The position numbers were made by a program, and so were the translations under genes. This document shows positions 1 to 7,876 of a stretch of DNA of 64,000 nucleotides, one piece after another. Each line of letters begins with the position of its first letter. The stretch's first letter is position 1. The notes below the pieces were generated by a model. It saw only the letters and a list, made by a program, of their open reading frames with translations, was not told the DNA's origin and made no database searches. This DNA is from Streptomyces maremycinicus. GTDB lineage: Bacteria > Actinomycetota > Actinomycetes > Streptomycetales > Streptomycetaceae. The stretch spans positions 331,574 through 395,573 of the forward strand of contig NZ_BBYG01000011.1 of the NCBI RefSeq assembly GCF_001184025.1, in the 5' to 3' direction.

Positions 1-1363
1 ACACCGACCTGAGCTCGTTCCAGACGGCCTCGGCGTCCGCGTACTTCCACCCGTGACCGAGCCGTGTGGCCAGGTCGCAGAGGATGTCGATGTCCTCGCG
101 CGCCTCGCCGGGCGGCGTCACCGCGCGCCGCACCCGTTGCACCCGCCGCTCGCTGTTGGTGGTGGTGCCGTCGGTCTCCGCCCAGCCGGCCGTCGCGGGC
201 AGCACCACGTCCGCCAGTTCGGCGGTCCTGGTGAGGAAGATGTCCTGCACGACGAGGAAGTCGAGGGACCGCAGCCGGCGGACGGCCTGCTCGCTGTCCG
301 CCTCCGACTGCGCCGGGTTCTCGCCGATGCAGTAGACCGCCTTCAGCGAGCCCTCCTCCATCGCCTCGAACATCTCCGTGAGGTTCAAGCCGTAGTGCGG
401 CTGGATGACGGTGTCCCAGGCCGACTCGAACTTCAGCCGGGCGGCGGGGTCGAGGATGTCCTGGAACCCGGGGAGACGGTTGGGGATCGCCCCCATGTCG
501 CCACCGCCCTGCACGTTGTTCTGCCCGCGCAGGGGCTGGAGGCCGGAGCCGTAGCGGCCGACGTGTCCGGTCAGCAGCGAGAGGTTGATGAGCGCGCGGA
601 CGTTGTCCGTGCCGTTGTGGTGCTCGGTGATGCCGAGGGTCCAGCACAGCTGGGCCCGCTCGGCGCGGGCGTAGGCGTGCGCCAACTCCCTGATGGCGGC
701 GGCCGGTACGCCCGTCACCTTCTCCGCGAGCGACAGCGTCCAGGGCTCCACGAGCGCCCGGTACGCCTCGAAGTCGCTGGTCGCGCGCTCCACGAACGCC
801 TCGTTGGCGAGTCCCGCGTGGATGATCTCGCGGCCGATGGCGTGCGCCATCGGGATGTCGGTGCCGACGTTCAGGCCGAGCCAGCCGTCCGCCCACTCGG
901 CGGTGGACGTCCGCCGCGGGTCGACCGCGTACATCCGGGCGCCGTTCCTGACGCCCTTCAGCACGTGCTGGAAGAAGATCGGATGCGCGAAACGCGCGTT
1001 GGACCCCCACATCACGATGACGTCGGTGTGCTCGATCTCCTCGTACGACGACGTCCCGCCGCCCGAGCCGAAGGCGGCCGACAGACCGGCGACGCTCGGC
1101 GCGTGGCAGGTCCGGTTGCACGAGTCGACGTTGTTGGTGCCCATCACGACCCGGGCGAACTTCTGCGCCACGTAGTTCATCTCGTTGGTCGCGCGGGCGC
1201 AGGAGAACATGCCGAACGCGCCGCGGTGGCGCCGCAGGCCCCGCGCGGTGCGCTCCAGCGCGTCCTCCCAACTCGTCTCGCGGAACGGCTCGTCACGGGA
1301 GTCCCTGACGAGCGGCCGGGTGAGCCGGGTGTAGGTCTTCGGGGTCCGGTCGCGTTTCGTCAT
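1..1363 (-). CDS. Formate dehydrogenase alpha subunit-like molybdopterin oxidoreductase (3' end outside window)
   Basis: Oxidises formate to CO2 with a bis-MGD molybdenum or tungsten centre; here it would drain formate released by oxalate breakdown. The visible 454 codons run off the left edge with no stop. Family landmarks match E. coli FdhF from memory: FARVVMGTNNVD at residues 69-80, then SCNRTCHAPSVAGL with Cys86 where FdhF has selenocysteine, LRGQNNVQGGGDMGA, and VVQDIFLTRTAELADVVLPA. The ATG at 1363 overlaps the stop of an upstream micro-ORF (ATGA). The reading begins at the segment equivalent to FdhF residue 65 or so, so the N-terminal [4Fe-4S] Cys domain is absent from this start. Upstream DNA is the panE gene, so no longer start is available. 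Family call is secure; formate as substrate is inferred from context. Confidence 0.88.
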   Translation of the reverse strand, partial: MTKRDRTPKTYTRLTRPLVRDSRDEPFRETSWEDALERTARGLRRHRGAFGMFSCARATNEMNYVAQKFARVVMGTNNVDSCNRTCHAPSVAGLSAAFGSGGGTSSYEEIEHTDVIVMWGSNARFAHPIFFQHVLKGVRNGARMYAVDPRRTSTAEWADGWLGLNVGTDIPMAHAIGREIIHAGLANEAFVERATSDFEAYRALVEPWTLSLAEKVTGVPAAAIRELAHAYARAERAQLCWTLGITEHHNGTDNVRALINLSLLTGHVGRYGSGLQPLRGQNNVQGGGDMGAIPNRLPGFQDILDPAARLKFESAWDTVIQPHYGLNLTEMFEAMEEGSLKAVYCIGENPAQSEADSEQAVRRLRSLDFLVVQDIFLTRTAELADVVLPATAGWAETDGTTTNSERRVQRVRRAVTPPGEAREDIDILCDLATRLGHGWKYADAEAVWNELRSV

Positions 1364-1446
1364 GCGTGCTCTCCGGCGTTCATGCTTCGCTCTCCGGCGT
1401 TCGTGCTTCGCTCTACGGCGTTCATGCGGCGCTCCTCAGCGTTCAC
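1360..1446 (-). CDS. Candidate 28-residue coupling micro-ORF between panE and fdh
   Basis: A GTG at 1446 overlaps the panE stop (GTGA), and the reading frame ends in a TGA at 1362-1360 that overlaps the fdh start (ATGA). The peptide is a degenerate heptad series (VNAEERR, MNAVERS, TNAGERS, MNAGEHA). Two internal ATGs each lie behind a GGAGAG- or GAGGAG-like ribosome site carried in the repeat. It would hand ribosomes from panE to fdh by translational coupling. Whether it is translated is inference; it could equally be only a repeated ribosome-binding spacer. Confidence 0.4.
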   Translation of the reverse strand: MNAEERRMNAVERSTNAGERSMNAGEHA

Positions 1447-1461
1447 GCGGCGCTCCTCAGC
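1369..1461. repeat. 21-bp tandem repeat, about 4.4 copies, at the panE/fdh junction
   Basis: Units begin at 1369, 1390, 1411, 1432 and 1453 (the last is partial). Read leftward, each unit carries a purine-rich Shine-Dalgarno-like block about 6 bases before an ATG, ACG or GTG triplet. The 3' end of panE (LRSAA) lies in the last units, so the array looks like an expansion of the panE end plus ribosome-binding site. Confidence 0.85.
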
Positions 1462-2414
1462 GCGAGCAGGTCCGAGATGGCGTGCACGGTGCGCAGGGTG
1501 GGCACGTCCACGCCGGTGATCCCCGCCAGTTCGACGACGGCCGCCAGCAGGACGTCGAGTTCGAGCGGCTTGCCGCGCTCCAGGTCCTGGAGCGTGGAGG
1601 TGCGGTGGTCGCCGACCTTCTCCGCGCCGGCGAGCCGGCGCTCGATGGAGACGCCCACCTCGCAGCCCAGGGCCTCGGCGACCGCGAGCGTCTCGCGCAT
1701 CATCGTCTCGATGACCTGGCGGGTCCCGCCGTGCAGGCACATCTGCCGCATGGTGGCCCGGGCCAGCGCGCTGATCGGATTGAAGGAGATGTTGCCCAGC
1801 AGCTTGAGCCAGATGTCGTTGCGCAGGCCCGGTTCCACCGGGCACTTCAGCCCGCCGGCCCGCATGGCCTCGCTGAAGGCCTGACACCGGGGCGAGACAC
1901 CGCGGTCGGGCTCACCGACCGAGAACCGGGTCCCCTCCAAGTGGCGTACGACGCCGGGTCCTTCGAGCTCGGTGGCCGCGTAGACCACGCAGCCGACGGC
2001 CCGTTCGGGGGCGAGGACCGCACTGACCGCGCCGTCCGGGTCCACACTCTCGACGCGCAGTCCGTCGTAGGGGCCGCCGTGGCGGTGGAAGTACCACCAG
2101 GGGATGCCGTTCTGGGCGGCGACCACCGCGGTGGAGTCGTGCAGCAGCGGCTCGATCAGCGGCCCGCACGCCGCGTACGAGTTGGCCTTGAGGCCCAGGA
2201 AGACGAAGTCGACCGGGCCGATCTCGCCCGGGTCGTCGGTGGCGTGGGCGCGGGCGGTGAAGTCGCCGCGCGGACTGAGCACCCGCACCCCGTGCCGCCT
2301 CATGGCCGCGAGATGCGGTCCACGGGCGACGAGATGCACGTTGGCGCCGGCGCGGTGCAGCGCCGCACCGACGTAGGCGCCGATCGCACCGGCGCCGAGG
2401 ACTGCGACTTTCAT
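1443..2414 (-). CDS. PanE/ApbA-family reductase; candidate oxalyl-CoA reductase (PanE2-type)
   Basis: 323 residues, normal length for the ketopantoate reductase family. The N-terminal Rossmann motif GAGAIGAYVG (residues 7-16) binds NAD(P)H, QNGIPWWYF lies near residue 101, and the catalytic Lys204 sits in KLLGNISFNP with Asn208 and Asn212. Canonical PanE reduces 2-dehydropantoate to pantoate. In Methylobacterium extorquens a PanE-family protein (PanE2) reduces oxalyl-CoA to glyoxylate. Position beside formate dehydrogenase, divergent to an OxlT-like transporter and near a GntR regulator, makes the oxalyl-CoA role attractive here, but that is inference. The ATG at 2414 is followed directly by the Rossmann strand. 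Transcription is leftward into fdh with a micro-ORF between. Confidence 0.8.
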   Translation of the reverse strand: MKVAVLGAGAIGAYVGAALHRAGANVHLVARGPHLAAMRRHGVRVLSPRGDFTARAHATDDPGEIGPVDFVFLGLKANSYAACGPLIEPLLHDSTAVVAAQNGIPWWYFHRHGGPYDGLRVESVDPDGAVSAVLAPERAVGCVVYAATELEGPGVVRHLEGTRFSVGEPDRGVSPRCQAFSEAMRAGGLKCPVEPGLRNDIWLKLLGNISFNPISALARATMRQMCLHGGTRQVIETMMRETLAVAEALGCEVGVSIERRLAGAEKVGDHRTSTLQDLERGKPLELDVLLAAVVELAGITGVDVPTLRTVHAISDLLALRSAA

Positions 2415-2773
2415 TGCGAGGGAGCTCCGTTCGGTCGAGGGTACCGAGGAACTGTCGAATCCTGTCGACGAAATATTGTCTACAGTATGGAGGTTGGGGC
2501 GGCAAGGGTTCGCGCAGCGTCCGGGACGGCTCCGTTGGTCCCGGGGGGGGCGAGAGGTGCGACCCCGGCTCCGGCAGTGGTTTCGGGCGGGGTGCCGGCA
2601 AGGGTGGGAAACGGCGTCGGCGACGGTCCCTCGGACGCCCTCGGGAGCGGCACGGTGAGCGGTGGTGGAAACCGGTCGGTCCGACCGTTCGTCGCAGCCT
2701 GGATACCGTTCACCGCATACGGTCGACGCGCCGCCTTCTCAACGCCCGCGCCGGTTCCTACCGTTCAGGACTC
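2415..2773. other. Divergent promoter region between panE and the OxlT-like gene
   Basis: 359 bp without a convincing gene. An open frame runs through on the plus strand, but its translation is Arg/Gly-rich and lacks transporter features. The part near panE holds a candidate GntR operator (2463-2488); the rest is G-rich and I see no further site. Confidence 0.6.
2463..2488. promoter_or_regulatory. Candidate GntR (FCD) operator, site A of the oxalate regulon
   Basis: TGTCGACGAA at 2463-2472 is followed by ATATTGT CT ACAGTAT (2473-2488), an imperfect palindrome with 7-bp arms. Near-identical decamers occur at 5454-5463 and 34756-34765, each upstream of a gene with an apparent link to oxalate use. 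The GT..AC spacing fits FCD-subfamily GntR sites. Confidence 0.5.
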
Positions 2774-4111
2774 ATGAGTCCCCCTGTCGCACCGGCCGGT
2801 TGGAGCCGCTGGCTCGTCCCTCCGGCCGCCCTCTCGGTCCATCTCTCCATCGGCCAGGCCTACGCGTGGTCCGTGTTCAAGCCACCGCTCGAATCCGCGC
2901 TCGGCCTCAGCGGCACCCAGAGCGCGCTGCCGTTCCAGCTCGCCATCGTCATGCTCGGTCTGTCCGCGGCCTTCGGCGGCACGCTGGTCGAGCGCAACGG
3001 GCCGCGCTGGGCGATGACCGTCGCCCTGGTCTGCTTCTCCTCCGGCTTCCTGGTCTCCGCGCTCGGCGCCGCCACCGAGCAGTACTGGCTGATCGTCCTC
3101 GGCTACGGCTTCGTCGGCGGGATCGGCCTCGGCATCGGCTACATCTCGCCCGTCTCCACCTTGATCAAATGGTTCCCGGACCGGCCCGGCATGGCCACCG
3201 GCATCGCCATCATGGGCTTCGGCGGCGGCGCGCTCATCGCCTCGCCCTGGTCCGCCCAGATGCTGGAGTCGTTCGGATCGGACAGCTCCGGGACAGCCCT
3301 CGCGTTCCTCGTGCACGGGCTCGCGTACGCCGTCTTCATGACGCTGGGTGTCCTGCTGGTCCGGGTGCCGCGCGGCGCGCGGCCGGTCGCGGGCGGCCCC
3401 AGTGCCGTCGAGGGCGTGCAGGTCTCGGCGAGCAGCGCGGTGCGCACTCCGCAGTTCTGGTGCCTGTGGGTCGTGCTCTGCATGAACGTGACCGCGGGGA
3501 TCGGCATCCTGGAGAAGGCCGCCCCGATGATCAAGGACTTCTTCGCCGACACCGACACCCCGGTCTCGGTGTCCGCGGCCGCCGGCTTCGTCGCTCTGCT
3601 GTCCGCGGCGAACATGGCGGGCCGGATCGGCTGGTCGTCGACCTCGGACCTGATCGGACGCAAGAACATCTACCGGGTGTACCTGGGCGTCGGCGCCCTG
3701 ATGTACGCCCTCATCGCGCTGATCGGCGACTCGTCGAAACCCCTGTTCGTGCTGTGCGCGCTGGTGATCCTCTCCTTCTACGGCGGCGGCTTCGCGACGA
3801 TCCCCGCCTACCTCAAGGACCTCTTCGGCGCCTACCAGGTCGGCGCGATCCACGGGCGGCTGCTCACCGCCTGGTCCACCGCCGGCGTGCTCGGCCCGCT
3901 GATCGTGAACTGGATCGCCGACCGGCAGGAGGACGCCGGGAAGCACGGCTCGTCCCTGTACACGCTGTCCCTGTTCATCATGATCGGGCTGCTGGCCGTC
4001 GGCTTCGTCGCCAACGAACTCGTCCGGCCCGTCCACGCCCGTCACCACCACGTCCCCGCCCAGAGGGAGGCCGCCGATGTCGAACGACAGCAGCCCGAGT
4101 CCGCAGCCTGA
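2774..4111 (+). CDS. OxlT-like major facilitator, oxalate/formate exchanger family
   Basis: About 445 residues with the 12 membrane segments expected of MFS carriers. HLSIGQAYAWSVFKPPLE near residue 22 is typical of the oxalate:formate antiporter family, and GWSSTSDLIGRKN is the mid-protein MFS loop motif. It probably imports oxalate in exchange for formate, or imports a related dicarboxylate. ATG 2774 was chosen because the first membrane segment starts soon after it; the upstream open frame gives only charged low-complexity sequence. The 3' end overlaps the start of a 45-residue membrane protein (4077), as in other MFS plus small-subunit pairs. It is divergent from panE with a candidate operator between. 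Substrate is inferred from family and neighbours. Confidence 0.85.
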   Translation: MSPPVAPAGWSRWLVPPAALSVHLSIGQAYAWSVFKPPLESALGLSGTQSALPFQLAIVMLGLSAAFGGTLVERNGPRWAMTVALVCFSSGFLVSALGAATEQYWLIVLGYGFVGGIGLGIGYISPVSTLIKWFPDRPGMATGIAIMGFGGGALIASPWSAQMLESFGSDSSGTALAFLVHGLAYAVFMTLGVLLVRVPRGARPVAGGPSAVEGVQVSASSAVRTPQFWCLWVVLCMNVTAGIGILEKAAPMIKDFFADTDTPVSVSAAAGFVALLSAANMAGRIGWSSTSDLIGRKNIYRVYLGVGALMYALIALIGDSSKPLFVLCALVILSFYGGGFATIPAYLKDLFGAYQVGAIHGRLLTAWSTAGVLGPLIVNWIADRQEDAGKHGSSLYTLSLFIMIGLLAVGFVANELVRPVHARHHHVPAQREAADVERQQPESAA

Positions 4112-4214
4112 CCGAAGGCCGTTGATCGCCTTCGCCTGGCTGTGGGTGGGGGCACCGCTCGTCTACGGGCTGTACGAGCTGGTACGGAAGGCGACGCAGT
4201 TGTTCACCGGGTGA
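4077..4214 (+). CDS. MFS transporter small subunit, 45 residues
   Basis: The protein starts MSNDSSPSPQPDRRPLIAF and has one hydrophobic segment (about residues 16-36, LIAFAWLWVGAPLVYGLYEL) followed by a short basic tail. It matches the small single-pass protein family encoded right after OxlT-like carriers, annotated as MFS transporter small subunit. The gene overlaps the 3' end of the transporter by 35 bases in another frame and has a GAGGGAGG ribosome site 6 bases before ATG 4077, which argues for coupled synthesis. It probably assembles with the carrier; its mechanism is not known to me. Confidence 0.75.
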   Translation: MSNDSSPSPQPDRRPLIAFAWLWVGAPLVYGLYELVRKATQLFTG

Positions 4215-4403
4215 CCGGGGAGCGGTGTGCCGCGGGGGGCGGGTGAGCGGCGGGTGGGTGTTCGGCGGTTGCCCGGGCGTCCGAGGGCTGTGGGGAAGCC
4301 GACAACCCCGGCACCGGTTTCCTGTCGCTTCACGCGCCCTCGTACCCGTGAGTCACTGATCAGACTGGTGGATCCCGCTACCCAGGCAACGAGGGGACCC
4401 CCC

Positions 4404-5351
4404 ATGAACGGCTCGCGCATCGCCGCCGTCGGCCACTACCAGCCCGCCAAGGTGCTCACCAACGAGGATCTGGCGGGCCTGGTCGACACCAGTGACGAGT
4501 GGATCAGGAGCCGGGTGGGCATCCGCACGCGCCACATCGCCGGCCCCGACGAGCCCGTGGACGAGCTGGCCGGGCACGCCGCCGCCAAGGCGCTCGCGGC
4601 GGCCGGCCTCGCGCCGAGTGACATCGACCTGGTGCTGGTGGCGACCTCCACGGCCGTCGACCGCTCGCCGAACATGGCGGCCCGGGTCGCCGCCCGCCTG
4701 GGCATTCCGCGGCCGGCCGCGATGGACGTCAACGTCGTCTGCGCCGGTTTCACCCACGCGCTGGCCACCGCCGACCACACCGTCCGCGCGGGCGCCGCGA
4801 CCCGTGCCCTGGTCATCGGCGCCGACAAGATGTCCGAGGTGACCGACTGGAGCGACCGCACGACCTGTGTGCTCGTGGGCGACGGAGCGGGTGCCGCGGT
4901 GGTCGAGGCCTGTCCCGACGGGACCGAGCCCGGCATCTCGCCGGTCCTGTGGGGCTCGCTGCCCGAGATGGGGCACGCGGTGCGTATCGAGGGGCAGCCG
5001 GCGCGGTTCGCGCAGGAGGGACAGAGCGTCTACCGCTGGGCCACCACCCAGTTGCCGCCGCTGGCCCGGCAGGCCTGTGAGCGGGCGGGACTCACCCCCG
5101 CGGACCTCGCCGCCGTCGTCCTGCACCAGGCGAACCTGCGCATCATCGAACCCCTCGCGCAGAAGATCGGCGCCGTCAACGCGGTGGTCGCGCGTGACGT
5201 CACCGAATCGGGCAACACCTCCGCCGCCAGCATCCCGCTCGCCTTCTCCAAGCTGGTCGAGCAGGGCGCCGTCTCCACGGGGGACCCGGTACTGCTGTTC
5301 GGCTTCGGCGGCAATCTGTCGTACGCGGGGCAGGTCGTGCGCTGCCCGTGA
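4404..5351 (+). CDS. 3-oxoacyl-ACP synthase III (KASIII/FabH-like)
   Basis: 315 residues, standard KASIII length. The catalytic triad is complete: Cys113 in NVVCAGF, His241 in VLHQAN and Asn271 in ESGNTSAAS. The DTSDEWIRSRVGIRTRH block near residue 28 and the C-terminal GFGGNLSYAGQVV are typical of FabH. It condenses a short acyl-CoA with malonyl-ACP or another acceptor. ATG 4404 follows a GAGGGGA ribosome site; longer in-frame starts give Arg/Pro-rich sequence. It lies between the oxalate-type transporter and the GntR regulator. No ACP or other fatty acid or polyketide gene is near, so its substrate and any link to oxalate use are unknown. Confidence 0.88.
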   Translation: MNGSRIAAVGHYQPAKVLTNEDLAGLVDTSDEWIRSRVGIRTRHIAGPDEPVDELAGHAAAKALAAAGLAPSDIDLVLVATSTAVDRSPNMAARVAARLGIPRPAAMDVNVVCAGFTHALATADHTVRAGAATRALVIGADKMSEVTDWSDRTTCVLVGDGAGAAVVEACPDGTEPGISPVLWGSLPEMGHAVRIEGQPARFAQEGQSVYRWATTQLPPLARQACERAGLTPADLAAVVLHQANLRIIEPLAQKIGAVNAVVARDVTESGNTSAASIPLAFSKLVEQGAVSTGDPVLLFGFGGNLSYAGQVVRCP

Positions 5352-5453
5352 GCCGGGGCGGGACGCGGTCGCCGGGGAAGACCCGCGGGAGGGGCGCGGG
5401 CGCAGTGTGACGCGATCGACCGTGCCCGGCACTGGCTCCTGTGCGCCGTAGAC

Positions 5454-5470
5454 TGTAGACGAAAGACAAT
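5454..5470. promoter_or_regulatory. Candidate GntR operator, site C (autoregulation)
   Basis: TGTAGACGAA at 5454-5463 continues into AGACAAT. It matches sites A and B at 8-9 of 10 positions and lies about 115 bp before the GntR gene start. Positions 5452-5460 also repeat, in inverse orientation, the GTCTACAGT of site A. Confidence 0.4.
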
Positions 5471-5577
5471 CGATACTCGGCTGTGGACGGCCGACCGGCC
5501 GCGGACGGCCGGGACGTCAATCGACATGCGGCTTTCCGGCTTCAGTGTCCGGTGTTGCCCAGGAGGGGGACCGACCG

Positions 5578-6255
5578 ATGTTGTCGACAGGACTGCCGCA
5601 GGGCGCGGTGCCCAAGCTCGAACGCCCCGGCCCGCTGCGCGACCGCGTCTACGAGGCCCTGCTCGAACTCATCACCACCCGCGCCCTCCAGCCCGGCCAG
5701 CACCTCGTCGAGAGTGAGCTCGCCGCACATCTCGGTGTCTCGCGGCAGCCGGTGCGCGAGGCGCTCCAGCGGCTCAACACCGAAGGCTGGGTGGATCTCA
5801 GGCCCGCCCAGGGCGCGTTCGTGCACGAGCCGACCGAGGAGGAGGCGGATCAACTCCTCACCGTGCGCACACTGTTGGAGGCGGAGGCAGCCCGGCTCGC
5901 CGCGGCGCACGCGGACCAGGCCGGTATCCAGGCCCTGGAGGAGATCCTGGCCCAGGGCATGCTGGCCGTGGCCGGCGACGACGTGGACGCGGCGGTCGCC
6001 CTGAACGCCCGCTTCCACACGAAGGTCATCGAGCTCGCCGGCAACGCGGTACTGGCCGAACTCGCGGCGCAGGTGGACCGCCGGGTGCGCTGGTACTACA
6101 CGCCGATCGCCCGGCAGCGCGGCCACCAGTCCTGGATCGAGCACCGCGACCTGATCGCGGCGATCGCCGCCCACGACGAGCAGTCGGCCACCCGGCTGAT
6201 GCGTGAGCACACCGAGCACACCCGGCGCTCGTACCACGACCGTCCCACGTCCTGA
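5578..6255 (+). CDS. GntR-family regulator, FadR/FCD subfamily
   Basis: 225 residues. The N-terminal winged helix spans about residues 18-84, with the recognition region ESELAAHLGVSRQPVREALQRL, followed by a C-terminal all-helical FCD domain with metal/ligand residues in ALNARFHTKVIELAGN and the final HRDLIAAI. ATG 5578 has a strong AGGAGGGGG ribosome site. Members of this subfamily sense small carboxylates or acyl-CoAs and usually repress. The related motif copies upstream of this gene, in the panE/oxlT gap and in the oxc/sucC gap make it the probable regulator of the oxalate genes. That assignment is inference from motif matching. Confidence 0.85.
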   Translation: MLSTGLPQGAVPKLERPGPLRDRVYEALLELITTRALQPGQHLVESELAAHLGVSRQPVREALQRLNTEGWVDLRPAQGAFVHEPTEEEADQLLTVRTLLEAEAARLAAAHADQAGIQALEEILAQGMLAVAGDDVDAAVALNARFHTKVIELAGNAVLAELAAQVDRRVRWYYTPIARQRGHQSWIEHRDLIAAIAAHDEQSATRLMREHTEHTRRSYHDRPTS

Positions 6256-6440
6256 GCGCCCTCGGAGCACGCGTCCCACCGGCTTTGGCCGGTCCCGGGT
6301 GCGTCGACACCCTCCTTTGTCCTGTGAGTGGAGAAAGTTGACGGCAATCCCTGCACAGCTTCTTCCCAGGTTCGGCAGGCGCTGCTACGTTCCCTTCGAA
6401 AGCCCGACACTGGTGGCCGAACTGAGGCGGGGAGGGGTTC

Positions 6441-7631
6441 GTGAGACGTATGACGGCACGACCCGCGAACGCCCATCAGGCCCGTCTGCTCAAGCTGTTG
6501 CGGGACGGCGGCCCCAACTCCCGTGCGCAACTGGGTGATCAGGTCGACCTGTCGCGGTCCAAGCTGGCCGTGGAGGTGGACCGGCTCCTGGAGACCGGGC
6601 TGGTCGTGGCCGACGGACTCGCCGCCTCGCGCGGTGGCCGCCGGTCCCACAACGTCCGGCTCCACCCCGGGCTGCGGTTCCTCGGCGTCGACATCGGCGC
6701 GACCTCGGTCGACGTCGCCGTCACCAACGCCGAGCTGGAGACCCTCGGCCACCTCAACCAGCCCCTCGACGTCCGTGAGGGTCCGGTCGCGGTGTTCGAG
6801 CAAGTCCTTTCCATGGCCGCGAAGTTGAGGGCGACGGGACTCGCCGAGGGCTTCGACGGCGCCGGCATCGGCGTGCCCGGGCCGGTTCGCTTCCCCGAAG
6901 GCGTGCCGGTGGCGCCGCCGATCATGCCCGGCTGGGACGGCTTCCCCGTGCGGGAGGCGCTCAGCCAGGAGCTGGGCTGCCCGGTGATGGTCGACAACGA
7001 CGTGAACCTCATGGCGATGGGGGAGCAGCACGCGGGTGTCGCCCGCACCGTCGCCGACTTCCTCTGCGTCAAGATCGGCACCGGGATCGGCTGCGGCATC
7101 GTCGTCGGCGGCCATGTCTACCGCGGCACGACCGGCAGCGCGGGCGACATCGGGCACATCCAGGCCGTGCCCGACGGCCGTCCGTGCGCCTGCGGCAACC
7201 GGGGCTGCCTGGAGGCCTACTTCAGCGGCGCGGCCCTGGCCCGGGACGCGCTGGACGCGGCCCAGCAGGGCCTGTCGGCGGAACTCGCCGCCCGGCTGGC
7301 GGCGCACGGCGGCCTCACCGCCGTCGATGTCGCCGCCGCGGCGGCCGCGGGGGACGCCACCTGCCTGGAGATGATCCGCGAGGGCGGCAACCGTGTCGGC
7401 CAGGTCATCGCCGGACTCGTCTCGTTCTTCAACCCCGGCCTGGTGGTGATCGGCGGTGGGGTGACCGGCCTCGGCCACACCCTGCTCGCCGCGATCCGCA
7501 CCCAGGTGTACCGCCAGTCGTTGCCCCTGGCGACCGGCAACCTGCCGATCGTCCTCGGGGAGTTGGGCCCCGCCGCCGGTGTCATCGGCGCGGCCCGGCT
7601 GATCAGCGACCATCTGTTCTCACCCGCGTAG
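6441..7631 (+). CDS. ROK-family transcriptional regulator
   Basis: 396 residues: an N-terminal MarR-like winged helix (about residues 10-70, ending in ASRGGRRSHNV), then a sugar-kinase-like ROK domain starting FLGVDIGATSVDVAV. The zinc motif CACGNRGCLEAY is intact and GIGVPGPV and GTGIGCGIVVGG are present. Start GTG 6441 has a GGAGGGG ribosome site at ideal spacing. It probably controls the sugar ABC transporter (7877-11537) and perhaps the oxidative sugar genes after it, responding to a sugar or sugar phosphate. Like other ROK regulators with the DNA-binding domain, it need not be a kinase. Confidence 0.88.
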   Translation: MRRMTARPANAHQARLLKLLRDGGPNSRAQLGDQVDLSRSKLAVEVDRLLETGLVVADGLAASRGGRRSHNVRLHPGLRFLGVDIGATSVDVAVTNAELETLGHLNQPLDVREGPVAVFEQVLSMAAKLRATGLAEGFDGAGIGVPGPVRFPEGVPVAPPIMPGWDGFPVREALSQELGCPVMVDNDVNLMAMGEQHAGVARTVADFLCVKIGTGIGCGIVVGGHVYRGTTGSAGDIGHIQAVPDGRPCACGNRGCLEAYFSGAALARDALDAAQQGLSAELAARLAAHGGLTAVDVAAAAAAGDATCLEMIREGGNRVGQVIAGLVSFFNPGLVVIGGGVTGLGHTLLAAIRTQVYRQSLPLATGNLPIVLGELGPAAGVIGAARLISDHLFSPA

Positions 7632-7876
7632 ACCGCAACCCCGAACAGTCTCACCAGCACAGCGTGTCGCTCCGCCCTGCCCGGTCGCGTCCCGACCGGC
7701 CCGGACCTCACCGGCTCCGTCCGGTACCGCTCAGCTCCGCCCCGCACCGATGTGGCCCGTCACCATCCGCTACACCCCGCTCCGCGCCGCTCTGCCCTGC
7801 TCTGCCCTGCTCTGCCTGAGAACAACGATTCGTTCTGCCCTGACTCCGGCCCGCACGTCCGCCGAGGGGAACCCAC

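Noticed and set aside
1443..2414. Pantothenate-pathway PanE as the only reading
   Set aside because: No panB, panC or panD neighbours; the oxalate setting fits oxalyl-CoA reductase better, though the family alone cannot decide.
2414..2773. N-terminal extension of the OxlT-like protein to 2414
   Set aside because: The added 120 residues are Arg/Gly-rich, cross the candidate operator and precede a normal transporter start at 2774.
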